A DNA stretch of 64,000 nucleotides. Source: Paractinoplanes toevensis. Lineage in GTDB: Bacteria > Actinomycetota > Actinomycetes > Mycobacteriales > Micromonosporaceae. The position numbers and the translations under genes were made by a program. Below are positions 8,040 to 16,621 of the stretch, piece by piece. The notes beneath the pieces were generated by a model that made no database searches, was not told the DNA's origin, and saw only the letters and a program-made list of their open reading frames with translations. Position 1 is the stretch's first letter. Each line of letters opens with the position of its first letter. The stretch covers positions 42,085 to 106,084 of the forward strand of contig NZ_BOQN01000019.1 in NCBI RefSeq assembly GCF_018332695.1. Direction: 5' to 3'.

Positions 8040-8465
8040 ATGGCATCGTCGATGGCCCAGTTGGGTGTGCTGCTCGCCAACCGCGGGGTGCTCGCCGGCG
8101 CCCAGGTGCGCGACGCCCTGGCCGGCGCCGGGCTGACCATGCGGTCCGCGTTCACGCTGACGCACCTGGCCGACGGCCCGGTCAACCAGCAGGCGCTGAT
8201 CGACCTCCTCGGCGTCGACCCGAGCGCGCTGGTCGCCGTGCTCAACGAGCTGGAAAGCCTGGGACTGGTCTCCCGGCAGCGCGACACCGCCGATCGCCGC
8301 CGGCACATCGTCGCGATCACCCCCGACGGCACCCGGGCGCTGAGCGAGGTCGAGTCGGTCCTCGACAAGACCGACGACGACCTGTTCGCGGCGCTGTCCC
8401 CGACCGAACGCCGGCAACTGGAACGCCTGCTGACCAAGATCGCCGACCCCGGCGCCTGCGGCTGA
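8040..8465 (+). CDS. MarR-family transcriptional regulator
   Basis: 141 aa. The winged helix is seen at about residues 40-105: QQALIDLLGVDPSALVAVLN is the recognition helix region and LVSRQRDTADRRRHIVAITP is the wing with the conserved D-R-R motif. Dimerisation helices are at both ends. It probably represses itself and the divergent DoxX gene through the palindrome at 7978-8001; the ligand is unknown. Confidence 0.92.
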   Translation: MASSMAQLGVLLANRGVLAGAQVRDALAGAGLTMRSAFTLTHLADGPVNQQALIDLLGVDPSALVAVLNELESLGLVSRQRDTADRRRHIVAITPDGTRALSEVESVLDKTDDDLFAALSPTERRQLERLLTKIADPGACG

Positions 8466-8479
8466 CGACGGTTCGGCGC

Positions 8480-9274
8480 TTACCGGCGAGGTTCGCCGGC
8501 GGTCGGTCCGGGGCAGCCGCATCGCATTCCGGCGCCGATCTCGGCCGCGCGCTCGTGCCGGATGGTGTGCGCCCGGTCGTGCAGCTGGTCCACCTGGGCG
8601 GCGGTCAGCCGGCGGGCATCCCAGAGCAGCGCGGCGACGCCCGGGCGGGTCGGCGCCGCCGGAAGCGCGGGCTCGACATCGGTCAGCGCGGCGAGATCAC
8701 CCGCGGTGAGGTCCAGGACGGCGGCGAACCCGCCGAGCAGCTCGGGTGTCAACGTCTTCGGGCCGCGTCCGATCATGCCGATCGTCGAGGCCGACAGCAT
8801 CGGGCCGCCGCCGGCGCCGAAGAGGTACTTGGCGATCCCGGACCAGCCCAGGTTGCGGTTGTGCAGCAGGCGAAGAACGAGACCGCCGGCACCGGGCGGG
8901 TACTGCTCCAACGGCCGCGGGGGCGGCGCGGCCGGCGGTCGCGAGGCCGGCGGCAGGGATCCGACGAACTCGTGCAGTTCCGCCACCGCGCCGGGCAGAT
9001 AGGTCAGCGACCAGGCCAGCCAGTCGACCCGCCCCCGGGCGGCCGGGTCCACCAGGGACAGATCGTCGGGCACCGGGAGGTCGGCGATGAGGAACAGGTC
9101 GCTGCGATGCAGGCCGAGGGCGGGCGCGAGCCGGCGCAGCAGGACCGGTTCCGGCTCGCCACCGTCGAGCACCGCCCGGATCTCGTGCTCGCCGGTCGCG
9201 GCCCGCCCGGCCAGCGCGGCGGCGTCGAGGCCGCGCACGTCGATCAGCCGCGCCAGGTGCGATCCGAACGTCAC
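8480..9274 (-). CDS. XRE-like helix-turn-helix regulator, two HTH regions
   Basis: 264 aa from a GTG at 9274. An N-terminal HTH (FGSHLARLIDVRGLDAAALA) is followed by a proline-rich linker near residues 108-122 and a second region (YLFGAGGGPMLSASTIGMIG, then LLGGFAAVLDLTAGDLAALT) that resembles another HTH with its C-terminal helices. The C-terminus has CGCPGP, a possible metal or redox site. TAGGGT lies 6 nt before the GTG, fitting a leaderless mRNA. The target is unknown; the ABC operon immediately upstream is transcribed in the same direction. Confidence 0.75.
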   Translation of the reverse strand: MTFGSHLARLIDVRGLDAAALAGRAATGEHEIRAVLDGGEPEPVLLRRLAPALGLHRSDLFLIADLPVPDDLSLVDPAARGRVDWLAWSLTYLPGAVAELHEFVGSLPPASRPPAAPPPRPLEQYPPGAGGLVLRLLHNRNLGWSGIAKYLFGAGGGPMLSASTIGMIGRGPKTLTPELLGGFAAVLDLTAGDLAALTDVEPALPAAPTRPGVAALLWDARRLTAAQVDQLHDRAHTIRHERAAEIGAGMRCGCPGPTAGEPRR

Positions 9275-9278
9275 CGGC

Positions 9279-9301
9279 CCACCCTACGGCCGCTGTTCGC
9301 G
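9279..9301. repeat. 23-bp direct repeat, copy 1 (carries the XRE gene promoter)
   Basis: An identical 23-bp sequence starting CCACCCTACGG and ending CTGTTCGCG occurs here and at 9332-9354, 53 bp apart. Read on the minus strand, this copy supplies the TAGGGT -10 box 6 nt before the XRE GTG. Confidence 0.8.
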
Positions 9302-9331
9302 GCGGCCGAACAACCGGCCCGGCGTCGAACG

Positions 9332-9354
9332 CCACCCTACGGCCGCTGTTCGCG
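9332..9354. repeat. 23-bp direct repeat, copy 2 (3' end of permease gene)
   Basis: Identical to 9279-9301. Here the same TAGGGT provides the TAG stop (9337-9339) of the ABC permease and the repeat encodes its last residues. The pair looks like a short tandem duplication of a region where the permease end and the regulator promoter originally overlapped. Confidence 0.8.
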
Positions 9355-10080
9355 CCAGCGGGAGAGCCGCCGTTCACCGCGGTGCAGCCCGGCGTTGACG
9401 ACTGCCGCGCCTACGCAGACGGCCAGGATCACCGCGTCGAGTTCGGGGCCTCTCAGGTTGGCGATCAGGGCGGCGATGATGTGGCCCACGCCGTCCACCG
9501 AGACCATCAGCTCGGCCAGCAGGACGCCCAGCAGGGACAGTGCCGCGCCGATGCGCAGGGCGCCGACCACGTCGGGGACCGTGGCGGGCAGGACCACCAT
9601 GGTCAGCACCCGGGTGCGGCCGGCGCCCATCGCCCGGGTCGCGGTGATCAGGGTTTCGTCCACCCGGGACGCGGCGGCCATCGTGCCGAGCACCACCGGG
9701 ACGGCGCCGTGGATGGCACCGAACGCCACCTCGGAGCGGAAGCCCAGGCCGAACCACAGCACGAACAGGGGGTAGAACGGGACCAGCGGCAGCGTGTAGA
9801 AGACCGTGAAGATGTCGCGGGCCGCGGGCACCAGCCGTCCGGTGCGGCCCAGGGCCAGCCCGAGCGTGACGCCGACCAGCGCGGTGATCGCGAACGCGCC
9901 GAGGAACCGGGTGGTGGTCACGCCCAGGCCGGCCAGGGTGTCGCGGTCGGCCAGGTAGGTGAGGCCGGTGGTGAGCACCCGGGACGGCGGCGCGAGATAG
10001 TCGTCGGAGCGGATCACCGTCCGGCACACGAGTTCCCACGCCACCGCCAGCAGGGCGATGCTCAGCCAGCGCAACCTCAC
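9337..10080 (-). CDS. ABC transporter permease, SsuC/TauC type
   Basis: 247 aa with six hydrophobic helices. The cytoplasmic coupling loop RAMGAGRTRVLTMVVLPATVPDV is a clear EAA-type motif for contact with the ATPase. Fold and length fit the BPD_transp_1 permeases for nitrate, sulfonate, taurine or related anions. It is the last of four genes; its ATG overlaps the binding-protein stop. A different permease (11045-11785) lies in the same operon, so the two may form a heterodimeric channel. Confidence 0.88.
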   Translation of the reverse strand: MRLRWLSIALLAVAWELVCRTVIRSDDYLAPPSRVLTTGLTYLADRDTLAGLGVTTTRFLGAFAITALVGVTLGLALGRTGRLVPAARDIFTVFYTLPLVPFYPLFVLWFGLGFRSEVAFGAIHGAVPVVLGTMAAASRVDETLITATRAMGAGRTRVLTMVVLPATVPDVVGALRIGAALSLLGVLLAELMVSVDGVGHIIAALIANLRGPELDAVILAVCVGAAVVNAGLHRGERRLSRWREQRP

Positions 10081-11048
10081 CGGGCGGCGAACTTCGGTTC
10101 GTAGTAATCGGTCTCCGCCGGGACCTTCTTGGCCAGACCAAGACCGGGAAGGCTTTCGGCGTACGCCTTGAGGCCGTTGACGTTGATTTTGCCGTCGGCG
10201 GTGAAATCCTCGGCGAGCTCGTCGAAGGTCCGGACGGCGACCGGCTCCTTCATCGCCAGTTTCGCCACCGAGAGTTGGACGGTGCTGTCCTTGTTGGCCT
10301 GCAGGTAGGTGATCGCCTCGGCGTAGGCCTTGGTCAGGTCGGTCACGCGGTCCTGGTTGGCGGCCAGGTATTTGCCGGCCGCGGCGAGGGTGCCGAACTG
10401 GCTGTCGGTGGTCAGGTCGGCGATGCGGATCGCGGTCACCGGGGTGCCGGCCGCCTGCAGCGCGTAGGCGAACTCGACCGGCAGGATGATCGCGTCGACG
10501 TCACCTTTGTTGAGGGCCGCGGTGTTGGCGGAGGGGGCGCCGAGCGGCACGGCCTTGATGTCCTTGGCGCCGGTCTTCTGGGCGATCAGCTTGACCGTGA
10601 AATCGGTGAGCGAGCCGAACTTCGAGATGCCGACCTTCTTGCCGGCCAGGTCGGCGATGGCGCGGATCGGCGAGCGGTCCCGGACGATCACGGCCATCGG
10701 GCTGACTGCCGCCGTACCGTAAAAGGCTTTGAGGTCTACGCCGTTCGCGGCCGCGGCGACCACGTCGAGGCCGGTGGCCTCGCCCACGTCGACGCTGCCG
10801 CCGGCGATGGCCTTGACCAGGTCGGAGCCGGCCGAGAAGTCGATGATCTGCACGGTCAGGCCGTGCTTGGCGAACAGGTCCTGGGCCTCGGCGGTCCGGG
10901 CCGGCAGGGCATGCGTGAAGTCCTGGCCCTGCACGATGCCCAGGCGCAGCGTGGCGGGTTCCGCGCCCGGGTCGGCGGTGCTGTTCGAGGTGTTGCAGGC
11001 GGCCAGCAGCAGGAGGGCGGCCAGGGCCGGTCCGATCGTTCGTTTCAT
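10077..11048 (-). CDS. ABC transporter substrate-binding lipoprotein, SsuA/NitT type
   Basis: 323 aa. The signal peptide MKRTIGPALAALLLLAAC ends in a lipobox with Cys18, so the mature protein is lipid-anchored outside the membrane. The body is a type II periplasmic binding fold of the NMT1/SsuA-like group: LRLGIVQGQDFTHA, GSVDVGEATGLDVV, then LAGKKVGISKFGSLTDF, typical of sulfonate, nitrate or pyrimidine-precursor binding proteins. It lies between the two permease genes with 4-bp overlaps on both sides. Confidence 0.88.
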   Translation of the reverse strand: MKRTIGPALAALLLLAACNTSNSTADPGAEPATLRLGIVQGQDFTHALPARTAEAQDLFAKHGLTVQIIDFSAGSDLVKAIAGGSVDVGEATGLDVVAAAANGVDLKAFYGTAAVSPMAVIVRDRSPIRAIADLAGKKVGISKFGSLTDFTVKLIAQKTGAKDIKAVPLGAPSANTAALNKGDVDAIILPVEFAYALQAAGTPVTAIRIADLTTDSQFGTLAAAGKYLAANQDRVTDLTKAYAEAITYLQANKDSTVQLSVAKLAMKEPVAVRTFDELAEDFTADGKINVNGLKAYAESLPGLGLAKKVPAETDYYEPKFAAR

Positions 11049-11785
11049 CGGCGGAGCGTCCTTTCCAGCGTCGTTGCGAGGAAGGTGAAGACGGTGTTGA
11101 CGACGATCGTCAGCGCGACCGCGAGGACGACCCAGGCGAACAGGTCGGCGCTCTGGTAGCCCTGGCTGCTCGCGGCCAGTTGGTAGCCGACGCCGTCGTC
11201 GCCGGCGATGAACTCGCCGGCGATCACGGTGACCAGGGCCAGCCCGAAGCCGACCCGCAGGCCCGCGACGATGCCGGGCAGCGCCGACGGCACCACGACC
11301 GCGCTGATCAGCCGGGCCCGGGAGGCGCCCATCGAGCGCATCGCGGTCAGCAGGCCGGGGTCGGTCTGGCGGACCGCGCGGATGGTGGCGATGGCGATCG
11401 GGAAGAAAGCGTAAAGGCCGCCGAGGGCGACCTTCGACGCCGTGCCGAGGCCGAGGGTGGCGGCCAGGACCGGATAGAGAACAACGAGGGGTACGGCCGC
11501 GATGGTGGCCAGAAGCGGTTCGTACGCGCGGTTGAGCGTCTCACTCCGTCCGATGAGGACACCGAGCGGGACGGCGAGGACGGTGGCGACCGCGAACCCG
11601 ATCGTGGCGCGAACCGTGGTGACGGCCATCGCGGCCACCCAGGTCGCCGGGTCCTGCGCTTTCACCGCGGCGGCGACCTCGTCGAGGGGCGGCAGGATCA
11701 GCGGGTTGGTCGCGCCGGTCGCGGTCAGCAGCCACCACGCCAGCAGCGTCACGGCGGTGACGGTGGCGTAGGCGGCCGCTTTCAT
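11045..11785 (-). CDS. ABC transporter permease, SsuC/TauC type (first of two)
   Basis: 246 aa from the ATG at 11785, which overlaps the ATPase stop. Six membrane helices and the EAA loop RSMGASRARLISAVVVPSAL are visible. It is clearly different in sequence from the permease at 9337-10080, so this is not a recent duplication but probably a two-subunit channel. Confidence 0.88.
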   Translation of the reverse strand: MKAAAYATVTAVTLLAWWLLTATGATNPLILPPLDEVAAAVKAQDPATWVAAMAVTTVRATIGFAVATVLAVPLGVLIGRSETLNRAYEPLLATIAAVPLVVLYPVLAATLGLGTASKVALGGLYAFFPIAIATIRAVRQTDPGLLTAMRSMGASRARLISAVVVPSALPGIVAGLRVGFGLALVTVIAGEFIAGDDGVGYQLAASSQGYQSADLFAWVVLAVALTIVVNTVFTFLATTLERTLRR

Positions 11786-12522
11786 GCCGGCTCCACCTCG
11801 AACAGCAGGTCGGTCAGCCGGGCGTGCAGGCGGTGGAACTCGTCCGAGCCGATCTTCGGGCGCGGCCTCGGCACGGTGAGGATCTCCTTGACGGTGGCCG
11901 GGCGCGGACTCAGCACGACGATCCGGTCGGAGAGGTAGGCGGCCTCCTGGAGGCTGTGCGTCACGAAGACGACGGTCTTGCCCTCCTCCTCGAGCAGCCG
12001 CAGCAACTCGGCGCCCAGCCGCAGGCGGGTCTGCTCGTCGAGGGCGGCGAACGGCTCGTCCAGCAGCAGGATGCCGGCGTCGGAGGCCAGGGCTCGCGCG
12101 ATCGCGACCCGCTGTCGCATGCCGCCGGACAGCTGGGCCGGGTGCTGGTCGGCGGCGTCGGCCAGGCCGACCTTGGCGAGCAACTCGTCGGCTCGGGCCC
12201 GGCGCTGCCGGCGCGGGACGCCGCGCAGTTCGAGCGGGACCTCGACGTTGCGCCGCGCCGAACGCCACGGGAAGAGGGCCAGGTCCTGAAAGACGTACGC
12301 AATCCGGGCCGGCAGCGGACCACGCACCCGGTCGCCGTCGACGGTGATCTCGCCGCCGGCCGGCGGCTGCAGGCCGCCGAGAGCGCGCAGCACGCTGCTC
12401 TTGCCGCAGCCGGACGGGCCGATCAGGCTGACGAACTCGCCCGGCCGGACATCGAAGGTGATCTTCTCGGCGGCGAGGAGATCACCGTAGCGCAGGTCGA
12501 GATCGGTGACGGCGATCCGCAC
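11782..12522 (-). CDS. ABC transporter ATP-binding protein, SsuB/TauB type
   Basis: 246 aa from a GTG at 12522, with GAGGTG 8 nt upstream as ribosome binding site. Walker A is [10 protein letters not shown] loop [10 protein letters not shown], signature [15 protein letters not shown], Walker B ILLLDEP and H loop VTHSLQEA. It is the first gene of the operon ATPase-permease-binding protein-permease and powers uptake of an unidentified anion, possibly a sulfonate. Confidence 0.92.
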   Translation of the reverse strand: MRIAVTDLDLRYGDLLAAEKITFDVRPGEFVSLIGPSGCGKSSVLRALGGLQPPAGGEITVDGDRVRGPLPARIAYVFQDLALFPWRSARRNVEVPLELRGVPRRQRRARADELLAKVGLADAADQHPAQLSGGMRQRVAIARALASDAGILLLDEPFAALDEQTRLRLGAELLRLLEEEGKTVVFVTHSLQEAAYLSDRIVVLSPRPATVKEILTVPRPRPKIGSDEFHRLHARLTDLLFEVEPA

Positions 12523-12588
12523 GGGCTTTCACCTCGCAATAGTCACTTTCAAACTACGACATGGATCTATCGTTGTAAATGTTCGCGG

Positions 12589-12611
12589 TTGCGGTCACGG
12601 GATGACCGCAA
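12589..12611. promoter_or_regulatory. 9-bp inverted repeat between ABC operon and VOC gene
   Basis: TTGCGGTCA (12589-12597) and TGACCGCAA (12603-12611) are perfect complements around a 5-nt centre. It lies between the divergent ABC operon (start 12522) and the VOC gene (start 12631), so an operator is more likely than a terminator. Confidence 0.5.
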
Positions 12612-12630
12612 TACATGCCAAGGTGGCCGG

Positions 12631-13092
12631 ATGAGCCGAGAAATTCAGGTCACCTTCGACGCCCACGACCCGGCCGCGCTGTCCACCTTCTGGCGCGACG
12701 CCCTCGGATACGTCCACCCGGCCCCGCCCGGCGTCACGCTCCCGCCCGGCGCCGATCCGCTCGCCGCGTGGGACGACTTCCTCGACAAGGTCGGCACGCC
12801 GAAGGACCAGCGCAACAACCAGTCCGCCGTGGAGGACCCGGACGGCAAGGGGCCACGGCTGTTCTTCCAGAAGGTGCCCGAGGACAAGGTCGCCAAGAAC
12901 CGGCTGCACCTCGACGTGCGCGCCGCACCCGGCCTGCGCGGCGACGAACGGATGGCGGCCCTCGAAGCGGAATGCGACCGCCTCGTCGCGCTCGGCGCCA
13001 AACGGCTGCGGCGGGACGAGCCCGCTCCCCCGCTCAGCTTCGGCTTCATCGTGATGGCCGACCCCGAGGGCAACGAGTTCTGCCTGGACTGA
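12631..13092 (+). CDS. VOC-superfamily (glyoxalase-like) protein
   Basis: 153 aa. It opens with IQVTFDAHDPAALSTFWRDALGY and ends in IVMADPEGNEFCLD, the two paired beta-alpha-beta-beta-beta halves of the vicinal oxygen chelate fold; the final glutamate is the usual metal ligand of this group. Such glyoxalase-like proteins are metal-dependent enzymes or resistance proteins; no specific substrate can be given. AAGGTGG just upstream is the ribosome binding site. Confidence 0.85.
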   Translation: MSREIQVTFDAHDPAALSTFWRDALGYVHPAPPGVTLPPGADPLAAWDDFLDKVGTPKDQRNNQSAVEDPDGKGPRLFFQKVPEDKVAKNRLHLDVRAAPGLRGDERMAALEAECDRLVALGAKRLRRDEPAPPLSFGFIVMADPEGNEFCLD

Positions 13093-13098
13093 CGTTTA

Positions 13099-13124
13099 GC
13101 GCCGGCCCGTTCCGGGTACGGCGC
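13099..13124 (+). terminator. Hairpin between VOC and STAS genes
   Basis: GCGCCG...CGGCGC outside and CCCG-TTC-CGGG inside form a stem of about 10-11 bp with one bulged A, starting 7 bp after the VOC stop and ending 5 bp before the STAS ATG. No U-tract follows. It could terminate VOC transcription or mask the STAS start. Confidence 0.4.
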
Positions 13125-13129
13125 CCGCC

Positions 13130-13438
13130 ATGTCTTTGGAGTATCGCATCGAACGCCACGGCGACACGACGACAGTCGTACCGTCCGGCGACATCAGCCT
13201 GGAGACGGTGGAGATACTCCGCGGGGTGCTGCGCACCGCGGTGGCGACCCACGACGCCGGAAAGATCGACGTCGACATGACCGCCGTGACCTTCCTCGAC
13301 TCCTCCGGGATCGGGGTGCTGGTCGCGGCGCAACGGGCCGCCGCCGCGCGCGGCACCGAACTCATGCTGCGCGACCCCGGCCCGATCGTCCGGATGGTCC
13401 TCGAGGTGTCACACCTGGACACGGTCCTGGTGCGCTGA
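13130..13438 (+). CDS. STAS-domain anti-sigma factor antagonist
   Basis: 102 aa, one STAS domain. FLDSSGIGVLVAAQ contains the DSSG (57-60) in which a serine is phosphorylated by an RsbW/SpoIIAB-type kinase. Unphosphorylated antagonists bind such kinases and release a sigma factor. No kinase gene adjoins it, but the GAF-ANTAR-kinase fusion at 33234-34316 belongs to that class. Its 3' end overlaps the convergent DUF3817-like gene by 30 bp. Confidence 0.9.
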   Translation: MSLEYRIERHGDTTTVVPSGDISLETVEILRGVLRTAVATHDAGKIDVDMTAVTFLDSSGIGVLVAAQRAAAARGTELMLRDPGPIVRMVLEVSHLDTVLVR

Positions 13439-13726
13439 CACCGGCCGGCGCCCGGCCACCCACCGCTCGAAGATGACGGTGGTGAGCGGCGGGATCGAGG
13501 CGGCCAGACCGACCAGCGTGCGCAGCAGCGACCAGCGCTCGGCCCGGGCCACCCAGACGGTCGCCACCAGGTAGGCGACGAACAGCGCACCGTGCAGCCG
13601 CCCGAACAGCCACACCCCCGCCTCGGTGGTGTGGCTGACATGCTTGAGGTACATGCCGACCAGCAGCCCGGTCCAGGAGACCGCCTCAGCAACGGCAGCG
13701 ATCCGGAAAGCTGTTGACGCGCGCAT
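13409..13726 (-). CDS. DUF3817-like small membrane protein
   Basis: 105 aa from the ATG at 13726, preceded by GGAGGA at suitable distance; the in-frame ATG at 13741 is less likely. Three hydrophobic helices with FRIAAVAEAVSWTGLLVGM and WLFGRLHGALFVAYL match the DUF3817 integral membrane family, often described as YdzA-like. Function unknown. It overlaps the 3' end of the STAS gene on the other strand. Confidence 0.82.
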   Translation of the reverse strand: MRASTAFRIAAVAEAVSWTGLLVGMYLKHVSHTTEAGVWLFGRLHGALFVAYLVATVWVARAERWSLLRTLVGLAASIPPLTTVIFERWVAGRRPVSAHQDRVQV

Positions 13727-13773
13727 GCCTGACTCCTCCATGATCTTGGCTGGCCAGATTACCCGGCTGTCCG

Positions 13774-16509
13774 TCAGGAGGAGCAGGACAGGTCGGCAGG
13801 CGGGTCGGTTCCGACGAGCTGGCGCCACTCGGTCGGTGCCAGGGTGCGATTCGGCCAGGTGCACGCCGTCGTGGCCCACTCGGCGGGATTGATCGTCCAG
13901 CCGGTGGGGCGGGCACCCGGGGCGGCGATCCACCAGCGGTCCCCGGGACCGTTCGCGGTTCCGGCGAAGGCCGGATCGCGGGCCTTGGTGTCGAATCCCT
14001 CACTCGGGGTGTCCGGCAGAGCCGCCACCTCGCCGAGCAGCGTACGGCTCGGCATGTCCCAGATGCGCAGGCGATCGCCGTCGGTGAGACCGGCGAGCAT
14101 CCGGCCGTCGGCCGTGAAGTGCAGCTGGTTCGCGGCGCCGCTGAGGCGGCCCAGCAGGCCCCGGTGCGGATCCCACAGCTCGACGGAGTTCTCGGCGGAC
14201 ACCGCCAGCAGGCCGGTGCCGGGTTGGAACTCGAGCACTCCCGGGGCGATCGTTCCGGTTGCCTCGGCCGTGGCCGTCCGGTTGCCGGACGTCATGTCGA
14301 ACCAGTGGATGGCACCGGTGTCCGCGGCAACCGCGATCATGTTCAGGGCGGGGTCGACCGCGGCTTTCCTGACCCCGTCCGCCCCCGCCGGCAGCCGCAG
14401 CTTCCGAAGAACCTTGCCGGTGGCCACGTCGACCAGGGCCGGCTCGTCCTCGTTGCCGGACCACACCAGCACGATGGAGCCGGTCACCGGACGGACGCCG
14501 AACGCGCGAACCTGGATGCTCCGTGGCGACCGGACCCGCGGGGGCGGGCATCCGTTCGGCGCGGGCAGCACCTCCAGAACATCATCGGTCGCGCTGACCA
14601 GATACTTCCCGTCGGCGGTGAAAGCCAGATCGATGACGTACCGCAGCGGCACGGCGCGGACACGTCCGTCGGCGGGACGGCAGCGGAGGGTGTTGCCGTC
14701 CAGCCAGACCGTCGCGCGGCCGTGCGGGTGGACCGCCAGCTCGACGCCGCACGCCTTGCAGGCGTAATCGCCGACCTGGTCCGGCAGCGCTGTCGTGAGC
14801 CGCCCCCACCGGTCCAGATCGAACAGGATCGCCGTGCCGGCTCCGGTGGCCAGCAGGCGGCGGCCGTCGGGGCTGAAGGTCAGCGACGTGGCATCGGCGA
14901 AACCGGGCAACTCCTCGGTCGCGCCGCCGGCTTCGACGGTGTAGATCGACCGGCCGAACCGGACGGCGACCCGGCGGCCGGTCTCGTCCACCGCGACCAC
15001 CTGGCTGGCGAGCACCGGCGAGCGGAACGAGACGGCCGCATCAAGACGGGGAACGTAGCCGTGGCCGGCACCGTAGATCATCCAGTAGAAGCTGCGGCCG
15101 CCGGCTGACCAGGCCGACCCGGTGGTGGCGTCCTGGGGCATCGGCCCCTCCCGGACGTCCGTCCGCCGGGGCCGCGCGGCGAGCCGCCAGATCTCCGCCC
15201 GGCCCCTCTCGTAGCCGACCTGAACGAGGTCGTCACCGAGGAAACCGACGGCGGCGATCTCCCCGTCGATCCCGAAGCGGGGGTGGCCATCCCCGGCTAT
15301 CCGGGCACGGCGGTGGCCGGAGTCCATGGCCAGGATGTCGGCCCCGCCGGTCGTCGCGATCGCGATCGTGCGGCGGTCCGGGGCGATGGCCGCGGCCACC
15401 GGCGCCGGTTGTCCCGGCACGCTCCACTTCAGGGTGGTGCCCGACCACAACCGGACCGTTCCCGCCTGATCAGCGGCCACCACCGACCCGCCGTCCGCGG
15501 ACACGGCGACCACCGCGATCGGCGAGGATCCGGCGCCGCCGAGAAACTCTTCGGCGGACGCGGAACGGTCGAGGCGCGACACCGAGCCGTCGGCCCGCCC
15601 CATCACGATGTCACCGGTCTCGGCGAACGCCACGCCGGTGACCTCGGCGGGCTGCGGAACGAAACGGACCAGGTGCGGGCTGGCCGTGACGGCGGCGAAC
15701 AGCGCGGATTGGGTCCGCAGGCTCGGGTCGCGCCGCATCGCCTGCGCGGACAGGAGCATGGCGGTGTCCACTCTCGTGGCCGCCACGCTCTGCGCCGCCA
15801 TCGCCAGCGTGCGGGACTCGGCCAGCGCGGTCTGTTCGACGGCGGCATCGCGCTGCCGGACTGCCAGCACGCCGCCGGTCGCCGCGGCCACCAGCAGGAC
15901 GGTGAGGACCGCGATGACCAGGCGGGTCAGCCGCAGCACGCCGCGGTGCCGAGCCAGGTCGAGGCCGACCAGGTCGTCCTTCGGTACGCCGTGCAGCGCG
16001 GCGGCGAACGTGGCGGCGGCGTCGAGCAGACGGGAATCGCGGGCCGACAGCACTGGTTCGGTGCGCGCCCAGCGCAGGTCGACCCAGAGCGGCTCGCCCG
16101 AGTAGGCGCCGGTGAGAAGGCCGGGCAGCGCGCAGTCCGGCCCCGACTCGACGACGTGGTCCAGGCCCCATCGCAGGTCGCCGCCGGTCAGCGCGATCAG
16201 AAGGGTGGCCGGCTCGCGGTTGCTCAGCCACCACGCCACCTCCCGCTGAACCCAGGCGGAGCCCGCCGCTTCGGGCGACGCGAGAAGCACGAAGTAGCGG
16301 GATCGGACCAGGGCGGCCTCGATGGCCGGCCACAGCCCCGGCGCCGCGGCGAGGTTCGTGCGGTCGCGGAAAACGCGCAGCGCCCGGCGGCGATACCAGG
16401 GTCTGGTCAGGTCTTCCAGCGCCCGCTGCAGCGCAGGCGCCAGTGACCCGTCGACGGCGTGGCTGTAGGAGATGAACGCGTCGAATTCCCCATCGGCGGC
16501 TCGTTCCAT
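13774..16509 (-). CDS. TIR domain - transmembrane - WD40-like repeat protein
   Basis: 911 aa. The ATG at 16509 follows GAGGAG and precedes FDAFISYSHAVDG, the start of a TIR fold (about 9-140, ending SAWVQREVAWWL). One hydrophobic helix near 210-235 (LVIAVLTVLLVAAATGGVLAV) is followed by a short helical linker (RTLAMAAQSV...MLLSAQAMRR), the usual preface to WD40 propellers in STAND-like proteins. The rest (about 290-911) is repeated beta-propeller sequence. In my by-eye alignment a Trp (LWPAIEAAL) sits where NAD-cleaving TIRs have the catalytic Glu, so it may be a scaffold rather than an NADase. Role in signalling or defence is unproven. Confidence 0.85.
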   Translation of the reverse strand: MERAADGEFDAFISYSHAVDGSLAPALQRALEDLTRPWYRRRALRVFRDRTNLAAAPGLWPAIEAALVRSRYFVLLASPEAAGSAWVQREVAWWLSNREPATLLIALTGGDLRWGLDHVVESGPDCALPGLLTGAYSGEPLWVDLRWARTEPVLSARDSRLLDAAATFAAALHGVPKDDLVGLDLARHRGVLRLTRLVIAVLTVLLVAAATGGVLAVRQRDAAVEQTALAESRTLAMAAQSVAATRVDTAMLLSAQAMRRDPSLRTQSALFAAVTASPHLVRFVPQPAEVTGVAFAETGDIVMGRADGSVSRLDRSASAEEFLGGAGSSPIAVVAVSADGGSVVAADQAGTVRLWSGTTLKWSVPGQPAPVAAAIAPDRRTIAIATTGGADILAMDSGHRRARIAGDGHPRFGIDGEIAAVGFLGDDLVQVGYERGRAEIWRLAARPRRTDVREGPMPQDATTGSAWSAGGRSFYWMIYGAGHGYVPRLDAAVSFRSPVLASQVVAVDETGRRVAVRFGRSIYTVEAGGATEELPGFADATSLTFSPDGRRLLATGAGTAILFDLDRWGRLTTALPDQVGDYACKACGVELAVHPHGRATVWLDGNTLRCRPADGRVRAVPLRYVIDLAFTADGKYLVSATDDVLEVLPAPNGCPPPRVRSPRSIQVRAFGVRPVTGSIVLVWSGNEDEPALVDVATGKVLRKLRLPAGADGVRKAAVDPALNMIAVAADTGAIHWFDMTSGNRTATAEATGTIAPGVLEFQPGTGLLAVSAENSVELWDPHRGLLGRLSGAANQLHFTADGRMLAGLTDGDRLRIWDMPSRTLLGEVAALPDTPSEGFDTKARDPAFAGTANGPGDRWWIAAPGARPTGWTINPAEWATTACTWPNRTLAPTEWRQLVGTDPPADLSCSS

Positions 16510-16621
16510 TGCTCCTCGCCGGGTGTGGTCGGTCCGGGGGCGGAATTGCCCGCGACCAGCATGAACCAACGCCGACTGATTTCGGGGGATCTGGTAGGAA
16601 TGGCCGATCGTGCCGGACAGG

